DNA from: Planctomycetota bacterium
GTDB lineage: Bacteria > Planctomycetota > Phycisphaerae > Sedimentisphaerales > Anaerobacaceae
Length of the DNA stretch: 33,372 bases
Reading direction: 5' to 3'
Assembly: GCA_013349615.1 (NCBI GenBank)
Contig: DUZJ01000035.1
Location: 1 to 33,372 of the forward strand
In this document: positions 1 to 7,892 of the stretch, piece after piece
Numbering within the stretch: the first letter of the stretch is position 1
Layout of the letters: every line of letters begins with the position of its first letter
The notes under the pieces: model-generated
Database searches by the model: none
Told to the model about the DNA's origin: nothing
The model's input: only the letters and a program-made list of their open reading frames with translations
Program-made: the position numbers and the translations under genes

Positions 1-339
1 ACCTGCGGTGCGATTGGCGACCGCCTGGACCTTATGAGCGAAACCAGTGTTGATGGGATTGACACGTTGGACCCTCCGCCGCTCGGTACAGTAGAGCTGC
101 GCCAAGCAAAATCAAAGTATGGAGAGCGGTTCTTCTTTAAGGGAAACCTGGATGCCGTGAACGAGATGCTTGATGCAGATGATGCAACGTTTGAGCAGGC
201 GGTGAAAGACAGGCTCCAAGTCGGCAAACCCGGCAGCGGTTATATCCTTTCTTCGGCCTGCAGTGTAGCACCCCATGTCAAGCCTGAGAGACTGAAAACA
301 CTCGCGGCGTTAGCAAAAAAATTTGGTAAATACCTCTAA
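1..339 (+). CDS. UroD/MtaA-family protein, C-terminal part (5' truncated by window edge)
   Basis: The reading frame is open from base 1 (Thr-Cys-Gly...), so the first internal ATG at 34 is not the start and this is the last 112 residues of a longer gene. The opening TCG is most likely the end of an HTCG motif, the zinc-ligand HxC motif of MtaA/CmuA/UroD-fold proteins. It is followed by the family's second-half pattern (GVDGIDTLDPPPLG-like) and, near the C terminus, by SSACSVAPH, which supplies a Cys where methyltransferase-type members have their third zinc ligand. That combination fits a methyltransferase-like member rather than heme-pathway uroporphyrinogen decarboxylase, whose active site does not use zinc. 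The substrate is unknown. The gene converges on the minus-strand permease at 499-1839; the gap contains palindromic repeats. Confidence 0.85.
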   Translation, partial: TCGAIGDRLDLMSETSVDGIDTLDPPPLGTVELRQAKSKYGERFFFKGNLDAVNEMLDADDATFEQAVKDRLQVGKPGSGYILSSACSVAPHVKPERLKTLAALAKKFGKYL

Positions 340-365
340 TTACGCATTACTTCGCGTTGTATTTT

Positions 366-480
366 AACGCCGAGTTCGCAGAGATTATTTGTAAGGGCGG
401 TTCGCGAACCGCCCCTACGTATACGTCCTTGTGGTTTTTTCCCATTCTATTCTTGTCTTCCTCAGCGGTCTCTACGGTTA
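366..480. repeat. Composite inverted repeat with a nested GC palindrome
   Basis: The 159-base gap between the two convergent genes contains a perfect 20-base palindrome (395-414, half-site GGGCGGTTCG) with near-symmetric flanks (391-418). It lies between two outer arms, about 366-385 (ACGCCGAGTTCGCAGAG) and about 455-480 (CAGCGGTCTCTACGGTTAA), that resemble opposite ends of the repeat at 22688-22790. One repeat therefore appears nested in another. It could also serve as a transcription terminator between the convergent genes. Confidence 0.7.
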
Positions 481-498
481 ATCCTTGATTACCTGTTC

Positions 499-1839
499 CT
501 ATGCTTTTCCCCGACGCCTGACCAACGACCAGACGTAATAAACCGGGATGCCGGCGAGGATGCTGCCGAGGCTGTACATCGAAGGTTTCCACCACTGCCT
601 GAATGCGAACACGGTCATGAAGAGAATTACCACCATGAAGATTGCCGGAACAACCGGGTATCCGGGCACGCGAAACGGTCTTGCCATCTCCGGCTTGCGC
701 CATCGAAGGACATACACTGCGGCGATAAAGAGCATCGCAAAGACCGACAAGCCCACGGAGGCGTACTGATACAGGTCCCTGAAATTCTTCATCGCGAACA
801 GAATAATGATTGCACACACGCTCTGTGCGATCATCGCGTACACAGGGATGCCCCCCTTCGAACTGACACGCCCAGCTACAGACGGGAACAACCCATCCTT
901 TGCCATCGCGTAGTATATCCGCGGGCCGGTGATAACAAAAGCGCTCACTGTGGCTAAGAACGTCAATCCGACCGCAACGGAGAAAATGCTGGAGGCCTTG
1001 GCGCCAAACAGTTTTTCGACCGCAAGTTGGGGGACCTGCTCTGCGTTGGCAAATCCAACGTCACCGAGAGGCACGGCATAAGCGAAAACAAGGTTAAGGG
1101 CCAGGTACAAGACGAAGACAAGCCCTGTTCCGAGCAGCAGGGAGCGCGGGAGAATTTTGCCCGGATTCTTTACCTCACCGGCCAGATAGCTGGCAGCGTT
1201 CCAGCCGCAGTAGGCGAACATAACATAGAACAACTGCGTAGCCGCGGTGCCAAGTTTGACTTCTCGTATCGCTTGTCCCTGTGCAAAGTTTGCCAGTCGT
1301 CCTTCACCAAACAGAAAGGCCATCACCACAAGGGCCACAAACAGACCGAGTTTGAGAATCGTGGTGAAATTCTGTGTCCAGGCAGACTGACGGTGACCAA
1401 TAAGATTGGGCAAGGTAATCGCGACGATAATGACAGCAGCCGTAACCTGCACAAGGTGGCCCGTTTCCTTAACTAATCCGAACGGCGTCAAAAGATATAG
1501 GGCCGCAATATAGCCGGCAACCGCAAGCGGTGCCGAAAAGCCAAGAAAAAACGACGTCCAACCGCTGAGAAAGGCAGGCATCGGGCCGTATGCTTCTCGA
1601 AGGTAAACATACTCCCCGCCTGCACGGGGCAAAGCGGCCGCCAATTCCGCCACGCAAAGAGCACCACACAAGGCAAGCAATCCACCAAGAATCCAGAGTC
1701 CAAAGATTACGGTATAGTTGTTCAGTGAAACCATCATGTACCCGGGCGAGACCAGAATCCCTGTCCCGACCATGCTGGCGATTACGACGTAGGTCGCAGT
1801 CGATAGACCAAATCCTCGTCGAAGCTCTTCCTTTGACAT
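499..1839 (-). CDS. APC-superfamily amino acid permease
   Basis: A 446-residue polytopic inner-membrane protein with about twelve hydrophobic segments, the usual size and topology of APC-family amino acid/polyamine transporters. TM1 carries the family's broken-helix signature (IASMVGTGILVSPG), where backbone groups bind the substrate's amino and carboxyl groups in characterised members. GGEYVYLREAYG after TM3 is also typical of the LAT/basic amino acid branch. The start is supported by an AAAGGAC box about 7 bases upstream of the ATG. It is a single gene, separated from the arabinofuranosidase by 238 bases that contain a hairpin repeat. Substrate cannot be told from sequence; uptake or exchange of an amino acid is inferred from the family only. 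Confidence 0.88.
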   Translation of the reverse strand: MSKEELRRGFGLSTATYVVIASMVGTGILVSPGYMMVSLNNYTVIFGLWILGGLLALCGALCVAELAAALPRAGGEYVYLREAYGPMPAFLSGWTSFFLGFSAPLAVAGYIAALYLLTPFGLVKETGHLVQVTAAVIIVAITLPNLIGHRQSAWTQNFTTILKLGLFVALVVMAFLFGEGRLANFAQGQAIREVKLGTAATQLFYVMFAYCGWNAASYLAGEVKNPGKILPRSLLLGTGLVFVLYLALNLVFAYAVPLGDVGFANAEQVPQLAVEKLFGAKASSIFSVAVGLTFLATVSAFVITGPRIYYAMAKDGLFPSVAGRVSSKGGIPVYAMIAQSVCAIIILFAMKNFRDLYQYASVGLSVFAMLFIAAVYVLRWRKPEMARPFRVPGYPVVPAIFMVVILFMTVFAFRQWWKPSMYSLGSILAGIPVYYVWSLVRRRGKA

Positions 1840-1924
1840 TCACATTGTCCTTTAGCCTTTAAGAAAGATTAGCGAAAGCCAGGATATATACCCATTTATT
1901 GCGTCTATGTCTATATTATTCAAT

Positions 1925-1954
1925 CCGGCATTGCCATACATTCGGCAATGACGG
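1925..1954. repeat. Hairpin repeat CCGGCATTGCC...GGCAATGACGG (copy 1)
   Basis: Arms CATTGCC (1929-1935) and GGCAATG (1944-1950), with outer CCG/CGG pairs, form an 11-base stem with one mismatch and an 8-base loop. A second copy with identical arms is at 28123-28152, so this is a dispersed repeat. It lies between the arabinofuranosidase stop and the permease start, where it could act as a transcript-end hairpin for the upstream operon. Confidence 0.7.
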
Positions 1955-2077
1955 AAAAACTCTTTTTTACTGTAGAACTACCCATACACCAATTTTTTGC
2001 AGGCTTATACACGTTCAACCGGCTCAATGTCCCCTATGCAGGCCAAAAGGCAAAAGTTGTCACGGTCTAATATCAGA

Positions 2078-3754
2078 TTACTCAATTTCCAAAACTACCA
2101 CCGACCTGGAAGGCAGCGTTGCTGTTAAAATATCACCTTTTACCCCGTTAGAAATCTTCGCTTTTTGGGTGGTATTCTTACCCGCCTTGGAATTTCTAAC
2201 GGGGTTTAGCTTGAAGTCATAAAAAGCGGCGGTGCTGATTGCTTCCGGGTTATCAAAAGTATTGTGCGCAGTCATAGCATCAGCGGTTAATACACAGCCG
2301 GACGCGTTTTTGCCTTCTGCTCCAGGAAATTTGCAAATAAGCTCGGCGGAGTTTTTGGGGTCCAGATTGCAGAGCGAAATATGAATTTTGCCTGATTTGT
2401 CCCTGGATGCCGAAACATTGAGTGCCGGAATTATTTCGTTTCCAAATTGATAATCACCGCACTTAAGCTCAACAGGCAGCAAGGTGGCATCATGATGGAC
2501 CTTGTACATATTAAAGACATGATAAGTCGGCGTCAGAATCATTTTCTCGTCTTTAGTAAGAATCATCGCCTGCAGGACATTGACTGTCTGAGCGATATTA
2601 GCCATCTTTACCCGGTCACAGTGATTGTTAAAGATGTTGAGGGTAACTGCCGCCACAAGCGCATCGCGCAGCGAGTTCTGCTGGTAGAGAAATCCCGGAT
2701 TTGTTCCCGGTTCGACCTTATGCCACGCGCCCCATTCGTCCACGAGCATTCCCACTCGTTTCTTTGGGTCGTACTTATCCATAATGGCTGAATGCCTGGC
2801 AATAAGCTCCTCGATATAGAGCGCCCTTTTGAGTTGTGCGAACCAGTCTTCTTCGTCAAACCGGGTCGCCGAACGGCTTTTCTTGCCCGAACCACAATAA
2901 TAATGGGGAGCAAAACCGTTCATGTGCCTTCCTGCCTCGCGCATCAGCACCTCGGTCCAGTGGTAATTTGCACCGCTGGGTCCGCATGCTATCTTGTAAA
3001 GACGGTTGTCGGCGAAATTACGCAGGTATGTACTGTAACGACGGTAGAGGTCAGCGTAGTACTCCGGCCGCATACGGCCGCCGCAGCCCCAGTTTTCGTT
3101 GCCAACACCCCAGTACTTTACCTTCCAAGGTTTTTGGCGTCCGTTTTCGCGGCGCAGGTCGGCCATCGGACTCTTGCCGTCAAATGTTATGTACTCCACC
3201 CACTCCTGCATCTCGCAAATCTGCCCGCTGCCAACGTTGCCGCAGATGTATGGCTCACAGCCCAACTGCTCACACAGGTCAAGAAATTCGTGGGTGCCGA
3301 AATGGTTGTTTTCGGTAACTTTCCCCCAATGAGTATTGACCATACTCGGACGTTTTTCACGGGGGCCTATGCCGTCTTTCCAGTGGTACTCATCGGCGAA
3401 GCAGCCGCCCGGCCAGCGCAGCACTGGTATCTTGATTCGTCTCAGCGCCTCGACCACATCATTGCGAATGCCGCGCGTGTTCGGAATTGGGGAATCCTCA
3501 CCAACCCAAAAACCGCCATAGATGCATCTACCCAAATGCTCTGAGAAGTGGCCGTAAATGTTCCTGTTGATTTTCTCCTTGCCTTCATCTGCGCGAATGA
3601 CAATACGGGCGGTTCGCGAACCGCCCCTACTCCTGGCCTCACCAGCGGCAGGTATCGACATGACTGCTGCAAGCAATACTACCGATGCAAGGGCAGCACC
3701 TCTCCTGGCAGCTACCATTTTAACAAACCATTTTGCCATCTTAGTGAATTTCAT
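2078..3754 (-). CDS. Secreted GH51 alpha-L-arabinofuranosidase
   Basis: A 558-residue retaining glycosidase of family GH51 that releases terminal alpha-L-arabinofuranosyl units from arabinan, arabinoxylan or arabinogalactan. The acid/base Glu is in GVGNENWG (residue 220 from this start) and the nucleophile in LVDEWGAWH (residue 340). [16 protein letters not shown] and YGHFSEHLG are GH51 core motifs. An N-terminal signal peptide (hydrophobic run [16 protein letters not shown]) indicates export. I prefer the ATG at 3754 to the one at 3781: it has AAAGGA 7 bases upstream, and the longer N terminus would be encoded by a palindromic repeat. Two repeats are inserted in frame: one just after the signal peptide ([10 protein letters not shown]) and one of 22 residues near the C terminus. 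The gene lies last in the ABC transporter operon, 113 bases after the binding protein, which suggests its product sugar is what the transporter takes up. Confidence 0.93.
   Translation of the reverse strand: MKFTKMAKWFVKMVAARRGAALASVVLLAAVMSIPAAGEARSRGGSRTARIVIRADEGKEKINRNIYGHFSEHLGRCIYGGFWVGEDSPIPNTRGIRNDVVEALRRIKIPVLRWPGGCFADEYHWKDGIGPREKRPSMVNTHWGKVTENNHFGTHEFLDLCEQLGCEPYICGNVGSGQICEMQEWVEYITFDGKSPMADLRRENGRQKPWKVKYWGVGNENWGCGGRMRPEYYADLYRRYSTYLRNFADNRLYKIACGPSGANYHWTEVLMREAGRHMNGFAPHYYCGSGKKSRSATRFDEEDWFAQLKRALYIEELIARHSAIMDKYDPKKRVGMLVDEWGAWHKVEPGTNPGFLYQQNSLRDALVAAVTLNIFNNHCDRVKMANIAQTVNVLQAMILTKDEKMILTPTYHVFNMYKVHHDATLLPVELKCGDYQFGNEIIPALNVSASRDKSGKIHISLCNLDPKNSAELICKFPGAEGKNASGCVLTADAMTAHNTFDNPEAISTAAFYDFKLNPVRNSKAGKNTTQKAKISNGVKGDILTATLPSRSVVVLEIE
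2138..2205. repeat. In-frame palindromic insertion (ACCCCGTTAGAAAT family) in GH51 C terminus
   Basis: Arms ACCCCGTTAGAAAT (2142-2155) and ATTTCTAACGGGGT (2192-2205) are perfect inverted repeats. The segment encodes PVRNSKAG...KISNGVK. Removing 66 bases (2138-2203) restores [23 protein letters not shown], a normal GH51 C terminus, so the element appears to have been inserted cleanly without breaking the frame. Relatives are at 11066-11100, 25247-25298 and 28029-28089. Confidence 0.85.
3604..3630. repeat. In-frame GC palindrome (half-site GGGCGGTTCG) in GH51
   Basis: This is the same perfect 20-base palindrome (3607-3626) as at 395-414 and 26735-26754. Here it lies inside the arabinofuranosidase gene and encodes SRGGSRTAR just after the signal peptide, before the first conserved GH51 strand. 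The position is a linker, where extra residues would be tolerated. Confidence 0.85.
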
Positions 3755-3771
3755 CTTTCCATCCTTTCCAT

Positions 3772-3817
3772 CCCACGCCAAAAACCATACTTCGCTGCGC
3801 TCTGTTCTTGGTGCGGG
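3772..3817. repeat. Degenerate copy of the CCCGCACCAA hairpin repeat
   Basis: The central 17 bases (3786-3802, CATACTTCGCTGCGCTC) are the exact reverse complement of 4810-4826, and the arms (3772-3784, 3805-3817) are imperfect versions of the arms there. The copy sits between the binding-protein stop and the GH51 start, in opposite orientation to the copies at 4755-4841. Confidence 0.75.
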
Positions 3818-3867
3818 ATTGCTTGTTTAGTTTTCTATTTACTTATCTACGCAGCTAAAGACATTTT

Positions 3868-4890
3868 TCAGAACTGTCCCTTAAATTTGTCTGCATTTTT
3901 CGCCGTGACAGGAGGGCATTCAACAGGATAGGACTTTTCGAGCTTTTCACCGTCAAGATACCTGACGGCAAGTCTAATTGCGCTGCGGCCTTCCTCCTCA
4001 GGCTGCTGGTAGCTGGTTCCCGTTACCAGCCCCTGTTTTATCGCCTCGAGCATTTCCTGGCTGCCACCCATTCCCACAACTTTAATGTCCGCACGTCCGG
4101 CTTTTTTGCACACCTGCGCTGCTGCGATGGCGAAATTGTCTCCGTGGGCGTAGATGCCGGCCAGGTTGGGAAACTTTTGCAGCAGCGTCTGCATCTCGGT
4201 TTTCACGATGTCCCGCTCACCCTTGTGGGGTATTCGTGCAACGGGTTTGATATCCGGATAGTCTCTAAGCACATCGCGCAGCGCCTGACTTCGGGCGACT
4301 TCAGGACCCGTCCCAAGATGTTGATGAAACTCGACGATTTGGCCTTTACCGCCCATCGCTTCGGCTAATATTTTTGCGGAAACTACAGCACCTGCATAGC
4401 TGTCAGTACCGGTGTAGCAGAGATATTCGCAACCGTCTCCAATTCCCCGGTTGACAATAATCACGGGAATCCCGGCCCGGTTGAGCATCTGCACGCCTCG
4501 CACCAGCGGTTCGGCTTTCATTGGCACCAGGCAAACCAGCTCTACCTGTTTGGCGACCATCTCATTTATTTGCTCGATTTGCAAGACAGGGTCTTCCCTG
4601 GCGTTAAGGATGGTCACCTCAACGCTGAGTTTCTGTGCCTCGTCCTGCGCCCCGATGCGCATGTTTTGCCAGTATGGATGGTCCAGCGTCATCAAAAAAC
4701 CTATCTCGCGTTTCCGTGTATCGTCACTGCTCTTGCCGCAGCCTACCAGCATCACCCCGCACCAAAAAAGGAGCGCAGCGAGCAGCACCAAAACCCCGCA
4801 CCAAAAAAGGAGCGCAGCGAAGTATGTTTTTTGGTGCGGGGCTGTCAATACCACGCGAACAACTTTCACGAACATTTTCTTTGAACTCAT
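3868..4890 (-). CDS. Sugar ABC transporter substrate-binding lipoprotein (RbsB-like)
   Basis: A 340-residue type-I periplasmic binding protein for a sugar (Peripla_BP_4 type). The mature part begins KREIGFLMTLDHPYWQNMRIGAQDEA, like RbsB-family proteins, with the domain pattern VNRGIGDG...TGTDSYAGA and, later, GIYAHGDNFAIAAAQ and VVGMGGSQEMLEAI. A lipobox LVGC puts the acylated Cys at residue 51. The ATG at 4890 is preferred over upstream candidates (up to 5004), which would overlap the permease gene; GAGAAAG lies about 9 bases upstream. The signal peptide is unusually long and largely encoded by a repeated palindrome (LLFWCGV occurs twice, 13 residues apart). The gene follows the permease by 79 bases, in the same ATPase-permease-binding protein order as rbsACB. 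With GH51 next to it, arabinose or an arabino-oligosaccharide is a reasonable but unproven ligand. Confidence 0.9.
   Translation of the reverse strand: MSSKKMFVKVVRVVLTAPHQKTYFAALLFWCGVLVLLAALLFWCGVMLVGCGKSSDDTRKREIGFLMTLDHPYWQNMRIGAQDEAQKLSVEVTILNAREDPVLQIEQINEMVAKQVELVCLVPMKAEPLVRGVQMLNRAGIPVIIVNRGIGDGCEYLCYTGTDSYAGAVVSAKILAEAMGGKGQIVEFHQHLGTGPEVARSQALRDVLRDYPDIKPVARIPHKGERDIVKTEMQTLLQKFPNLAGIYAHGDNFAIAAAQVCKKAGRADIKVVGMGGSQEMLEAIKQGLVTGTSYQQPEEEGRSAIRLAVRYLDGEKLEKSYPVECPPVTAKNADKFKGQF
4755..4841. repeat. Tandem palindromic repeat forming the lipoprotein signal peptide
   Basis: A 27-base unit (CCCCGCACCAAAAAAGGAGC...) occurs at 4755-4781 and, identically, at 4794-4820, a period of 39 bases (13 codons, frame kept). 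The second unit continues into a hairpin with perfect 15-base arms (4794-4808 and 4827-4841). All of it is translated as the hydrophobic core of the binding-protein signal peptide. Confidence 0.85.
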
Positions 4891-4969
4891 TATTTGCTTT
4901 CTCTCAATCTTGACGCCATAAAAAAGCCATAGAATGTTCTCTCTACAACGCTCAATAGCCAACATTAAA

Positions 4970-6007
4970 CTATTTACCGCTGCGTCTCTTGGCGAGCACA
5001 TCAACTGTCACGACGACGAGAATAATCAGGCCGGTAACAACGGTGCGGTACTCAGGACCAATACTAAACTGCGTCAATAAGTTATCGATTATACGCAGCA
5101 ATAGCAAGCCGATAACCGTTGACGTGAGCCCGCCGCTGCCGCCGCCCAGAGGCGTGCCGCCTACAATCACACTGGCAATCACCACGAGCTCCTTGCCCAT
5201 GTGGCTCTCGGCTCCGGCGGTTTCCGTCTTCGCCACGAAAATGGCCGCTGCAATGGCACAGGTGAAACCACACAGTACGTACGTGAGCGCTTTGATGCGG
5301 TGTGTGTTTACGCCCGCCAGCCACGCCGCTTCCTCGTTGCCACCGATGGCATATACATAGTGCCCGAAACGAGTGAACCGCAGCAGATACATTCCGACCG
5401 CGAATACCACGAGAAATATCAGAATCGGCATGGAAATCTCACAGCCACCGCCGAAAAGCCGCAATCCGGCGTCATAGACCCAGTCAAACCGTCTGCGAAG
5501 CAGAATGTCCCGGACCTGTTGGGTTTGGCCACCTCCGGTCAGTATCTGGGCGATGCCTCGAAAGATTAGCATTGTACACAAGGTCACCACAAAGGGATTC
5601 ACTCCAACATAGGCGACAAGTGTGCCATTGATTGCGCCCAGGATAACGCCAACAAGCACCGTAAGCAACAGCGCCACGGGGATTGCTACTGCTGCGCCAT
5701 AGGGCGAAAGCCAGTCCATGCCCATCACCAGCACCACGCTGCAGACGACAATTGTCGAGGCCACTGACAGGTCAAATCCACCGCCTATCATAACAAAGGT
5801 CATCCCGAGCGCCACCACGCCAAGGGCCGCCGCGTTGGTGAACAGGTTGTCTACGAGATTGGTCCAGGTGAAGAACGTGGAGCTTCTGAAAGAGGCGACA
5901 ACACACAGAGCCACTAACAGTATCAGGATGGACGCCTGTTGGAGCTTCTGAAAAGAAAGAGCGCCTTTGGTCCTTCCGGCACCGGGTTTCTTTGCATCAG
6001 TTGTCAT
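4970..6007 (-). CDS. Sugar ABC transporter permease (RbsC/BPD_transp_2 family)
   Basis: A 345-residue inner-membrane permease of the ribose/xylose/arabinose type, forming the translocation pore of the importer. It has about eight to ten hydrophobic segments and the family patterns GGGFDLSVASTI, GAINGTLVAYVGVNPFVVTLCTM, YAIGGNEEAAWLAGVNTHRIK (the ATPase-contacting loop) and GKELVVIASVIVGGTPLGGGSG. Length is normal for the family. Its ATG overlaps the ATPase stop in an ATGA arrangement (6004-6007), so the two are translationally coupled. A single permease gene implies a homodimer. The transported sugar is not readable from sequence. Confidence 0.93.
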   Translation of the reverse strand: MTTDAKKPGAGRTKGALSFQKLQQASILILLVALCVVASFRSSTFFTWTNLVDNLFTNAAALGVVALGMTFVMIGGGFDLSVASTIVVCSVVLVMGMDWLSPYGAAVAIPVALLLTVLVGVILGAINGTLVAYVGVNPFVVTLCTMLIFRGIAQILTGGGQTQQVRDILLRRRFDWVYDAGLRLFGGGCEISMPILIFLVVFAVGMYLLRFTRFGHYVYAIGGNEEAAWLAGVNTHRIKALTYVLCGFTCAIAAAIFVAKTETAGAESHMGKELVVIASVIVGGTPLGGGSGGLTSTVIGLLLLRIIDNLLTQFSIGPEYRTVVTGLIILVVVTVDVLAKRRSGK

Positions 6008-7515
6008 TCGGGATTATCCTTTCTCACACATTCGGCGAAAAGGCTGTCCTCGTCGGCCTCTGCTCCCTGCATTTCCCGCACCAGCCGGCCGTCCCGGATG
6101 ACCAGGATTCGGTCGGCCAGTTTGGTAATCTCGATTAACTCGGAGGAGAGCAGGATTATCGCCCGACCCGCCCGCGCCAGGGCCATAATCAGTCTGTACA
6201 TCTGCGACTTGGTGCCCACGTCGATACCCTGGGTGGGCTCGTCGAAGATAATCACCTTTGATTCCGCTGCCAGCCAGCGTCCGACAATCACTTTCTGTTG
6301 ATTACCGCCGCTGAGGTTCTCAATGCCAGCGTGCGGAAAAGGCGGGTCGATTTTCATCCGTTCAATCATTAGCCTGGCCTGGCTCTTAAGACGCCGGGAT
6401 GATTGAAATCCGAGCACACCGGAGAGCCGACCAAGAATACTGATGTTGAGGTTCTCGGAGACCGGTCTGCCTGTGATGCTGCCCTGCTGTTTGCGGTTCT
6501 CCGGGACCATTCCGATGCCCAGGGCACGGCATAGATAAGGAGACCGGCCAACGATGGGTTTGCCGTGGAACAGCACTGTTCCGCGAGCTTTGTCGGCTCC
6601 GAAGATGGCGCGGATGATTTCAGTACGTCCTGAGCCTACCAGGCCGGCGATGCCCAGAATCTCACCCTCACGCAGTTCGAAGGAGATGTTCTCAAACACA
6701 CCAGCCCGGCTCAAGCCGTCCACTTTGAGGATGGTCTTGCCCGGCTTGTTCCTTTTTTCAGGAAAAAACTCGACCAGGTCGTGTCCAAGCATCATGCGGG
6801 TCAGAGCAGATATCTGACACTCATGTATCTGCCTGGCGCCCACCTTTCTGCCGTCGCGCAGCACAGTAACGCGGTCGGCAATCAGGGGCAGCTCTGCCAG
6901 GCGGTGTGAGATGTACACTATCGCCAACCCCCTGCTCCTGAGGTCCTTGATTACTTCGAAGAGCTTGTCGACATCTTCACTGCCCAGGGCGGCGGTGGGT
7001 TCGTCAAATACCAGCAATTTGACCTTGCGGCGCACGGCACCGGCTATCTCAACAAGGCACTGCCGGGCCTTGCTAAGCCGACCGACTTTTCTCTCGGGGT
7101 CCAGGTCGAAACCCAGGTAGTCAATGATATCACGTGCCCCGGCGTTGATAAACGCGCGGTCCAGTTTCCGTGTCCAGCGTCCCGCCTTCTCATCACCGAA
7201 CATGATGTTCTCGGCCACCGTAAAATTGGGCAGCACACTCAGTTCCTGATAGATGATGGCAATGCCCATCTCACGGGCCTGGCGGGGATTGGTGATTCTG
7301 ACCTGACGCCCGTCGAAGGTAACCCGGCCCTGGTAGTCGCTAAACCGGCCGGCCAGCACGTTCATCAGCGTCGATTTTCCCGCGCCGTTTTCTCCAATCA
7401 ATGCATGGACCTCGCCCCCGCGGACATCGAAATCTACTTTATCGAGCACCCGCGTCCCGGAAAACTCCTTCACAATCCCCTGCATCCGTAATATCACGTT
7501 ATCATTGGCAAACAT
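6004..7515 (-). CDS. Sugar ABC transporter ATP-binding protein (RbsA/MglA-like, two ABC domains)
   Basis: A 503-residue fused double ATPase that powers carbohydrate import (CUT2 class). Domain 1 has Walker A GENGAGKST (residues 41-49) and Walker B LLVFDEPTAAL. Domain 2 has the degenerate GLVGSGRTEI loop usual for this class, the signature LSGGNQQKV, and IIFDEPTQGIDVG. The domain 1 signature is LSKARQ rather than the common LSVAQQ, a mild deviation. An AAAGGAT box precedes the ATG by about 11 bases. It starts 8 bases after the truncated UroD gene and overlaps the permease by 4 bases, so it belongs to the UroD-RhaM-ABC-GH51 transcription unit. Confidence 0.94.
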   Translation of the reverse strand: MFANDNVILRMQGIVKEFSGTRVLDKVDFDVRGGEVHALIGENGAGKSTLMNVLAGRFSDYQGRVTFDGRQVRITNPRQAREMGIAIIYQELSVLPNFTVAENIMFGDEKAGRWTRKLDRAFINAGARDIIDYLGFDLDPERKVGRLSKARQCLVEIAGAVRRKVKLLVFDEPTAALGSEDVDKLFEVIKDLRSRGLAIVYISHRLAELPLIADRVTVLRDGRKVGARQIHECQISALTRMMLGHDLVEFFPEKRNKPGKTILKVDGLSRAGVFENISFELREGEILGIAGLVGSGRTEIIRAIFGADKARGTVLFHGKPIVGRSPYLCRALGIGMVPENRKQQGSITGRPVSENLNISILGRLSGVLGFQSSRRLKSQARLMIERMKIDPPFPHAGIENLSGGNQQKVIVGRWLAAESKVIIFDEPTQGIDVGTKSQMYRLIMALARAGRAIILLSSELIEITKLADRILVIRDGRLVREMQGAEADEDSLFAECVRKDNPE

Positions 7516-7523
7516 GGAATACT

Positions 7524-7892
7524 CTATCCTTTAACTTTAGTTATAATTGCCGACCACGCCGGGTCAGGCCACCGATAATCGTGGATTTCTTTGAGTGAGG
7601 CATCGGCCAACGGGTGATTTATCGGTTGACCATATCCCAGGCCGCGACGCTCTACTCCGAATACCGTTCGGAATGCAGCAGCTTCGAATAATACAAAGTC
7701 AGGCCCGTTATACTCAGCGTAAACACGTCTGAAATCATCTCCGAATCTGAGCCGCACGCCTTCATCGTCAAGGCTCAATTCCCGCTTGGCTTTGGCCCAG
7801 AATTCCTCAGATGCTCCGCACCAGCACGGCACGCGGTCGGGCTGCTCGTGCGCGAAAGCCGTAAGCACGCGTTCTCTCGAAGTCAATCGCAA
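7524..7892 (-). pseudogene. Truncated UroD-family gene (N-terminal third only)
   Basis: The 122-residue product begins like a UroD/MtaA-family protein (RLTSRERVLTAFAHEQPDRVP) and follows the family through HPLADASLKEIHDYRWPDPAW. It then ends after a short unrelated tail (SAIITKVKG), 8 bases before the ATPase start. Family members are about 340-390 residues, so the catalytic C-terminal half with the HxC motif is missing, most likely by deletion. The start is probably the TTG at 7892, 7 bases after a strong GGAGG, overlapping the end of the RhaM-like gene; an upstream ATG at 7979 would lie inside that gene. The fragment may be translated, since frame and ribosome-binding site are intact, but it is unlikely to be an enzyme. 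Confidence 0.8.

Noticed and set aside
347..817. A 156-codon minus-strand open frame
   Set aside because: It overlaps the amino-acid permease in another frame, and its 3' part is the translation of palindromic repeats; no family resemblance.
2792..3544. A 250-codon plus-strand open frame
   Set aside because: It lies entirely antisense to the GH51 gene, which has clear catalytic motifs; the antisense frame shows no family features.
4755..4841. Possible CRISPR repeats (27-base direct repeat)
   Set aside because: Only two copies, 12-base spacing, translated in a signal peptide, and no cas genes in the window.
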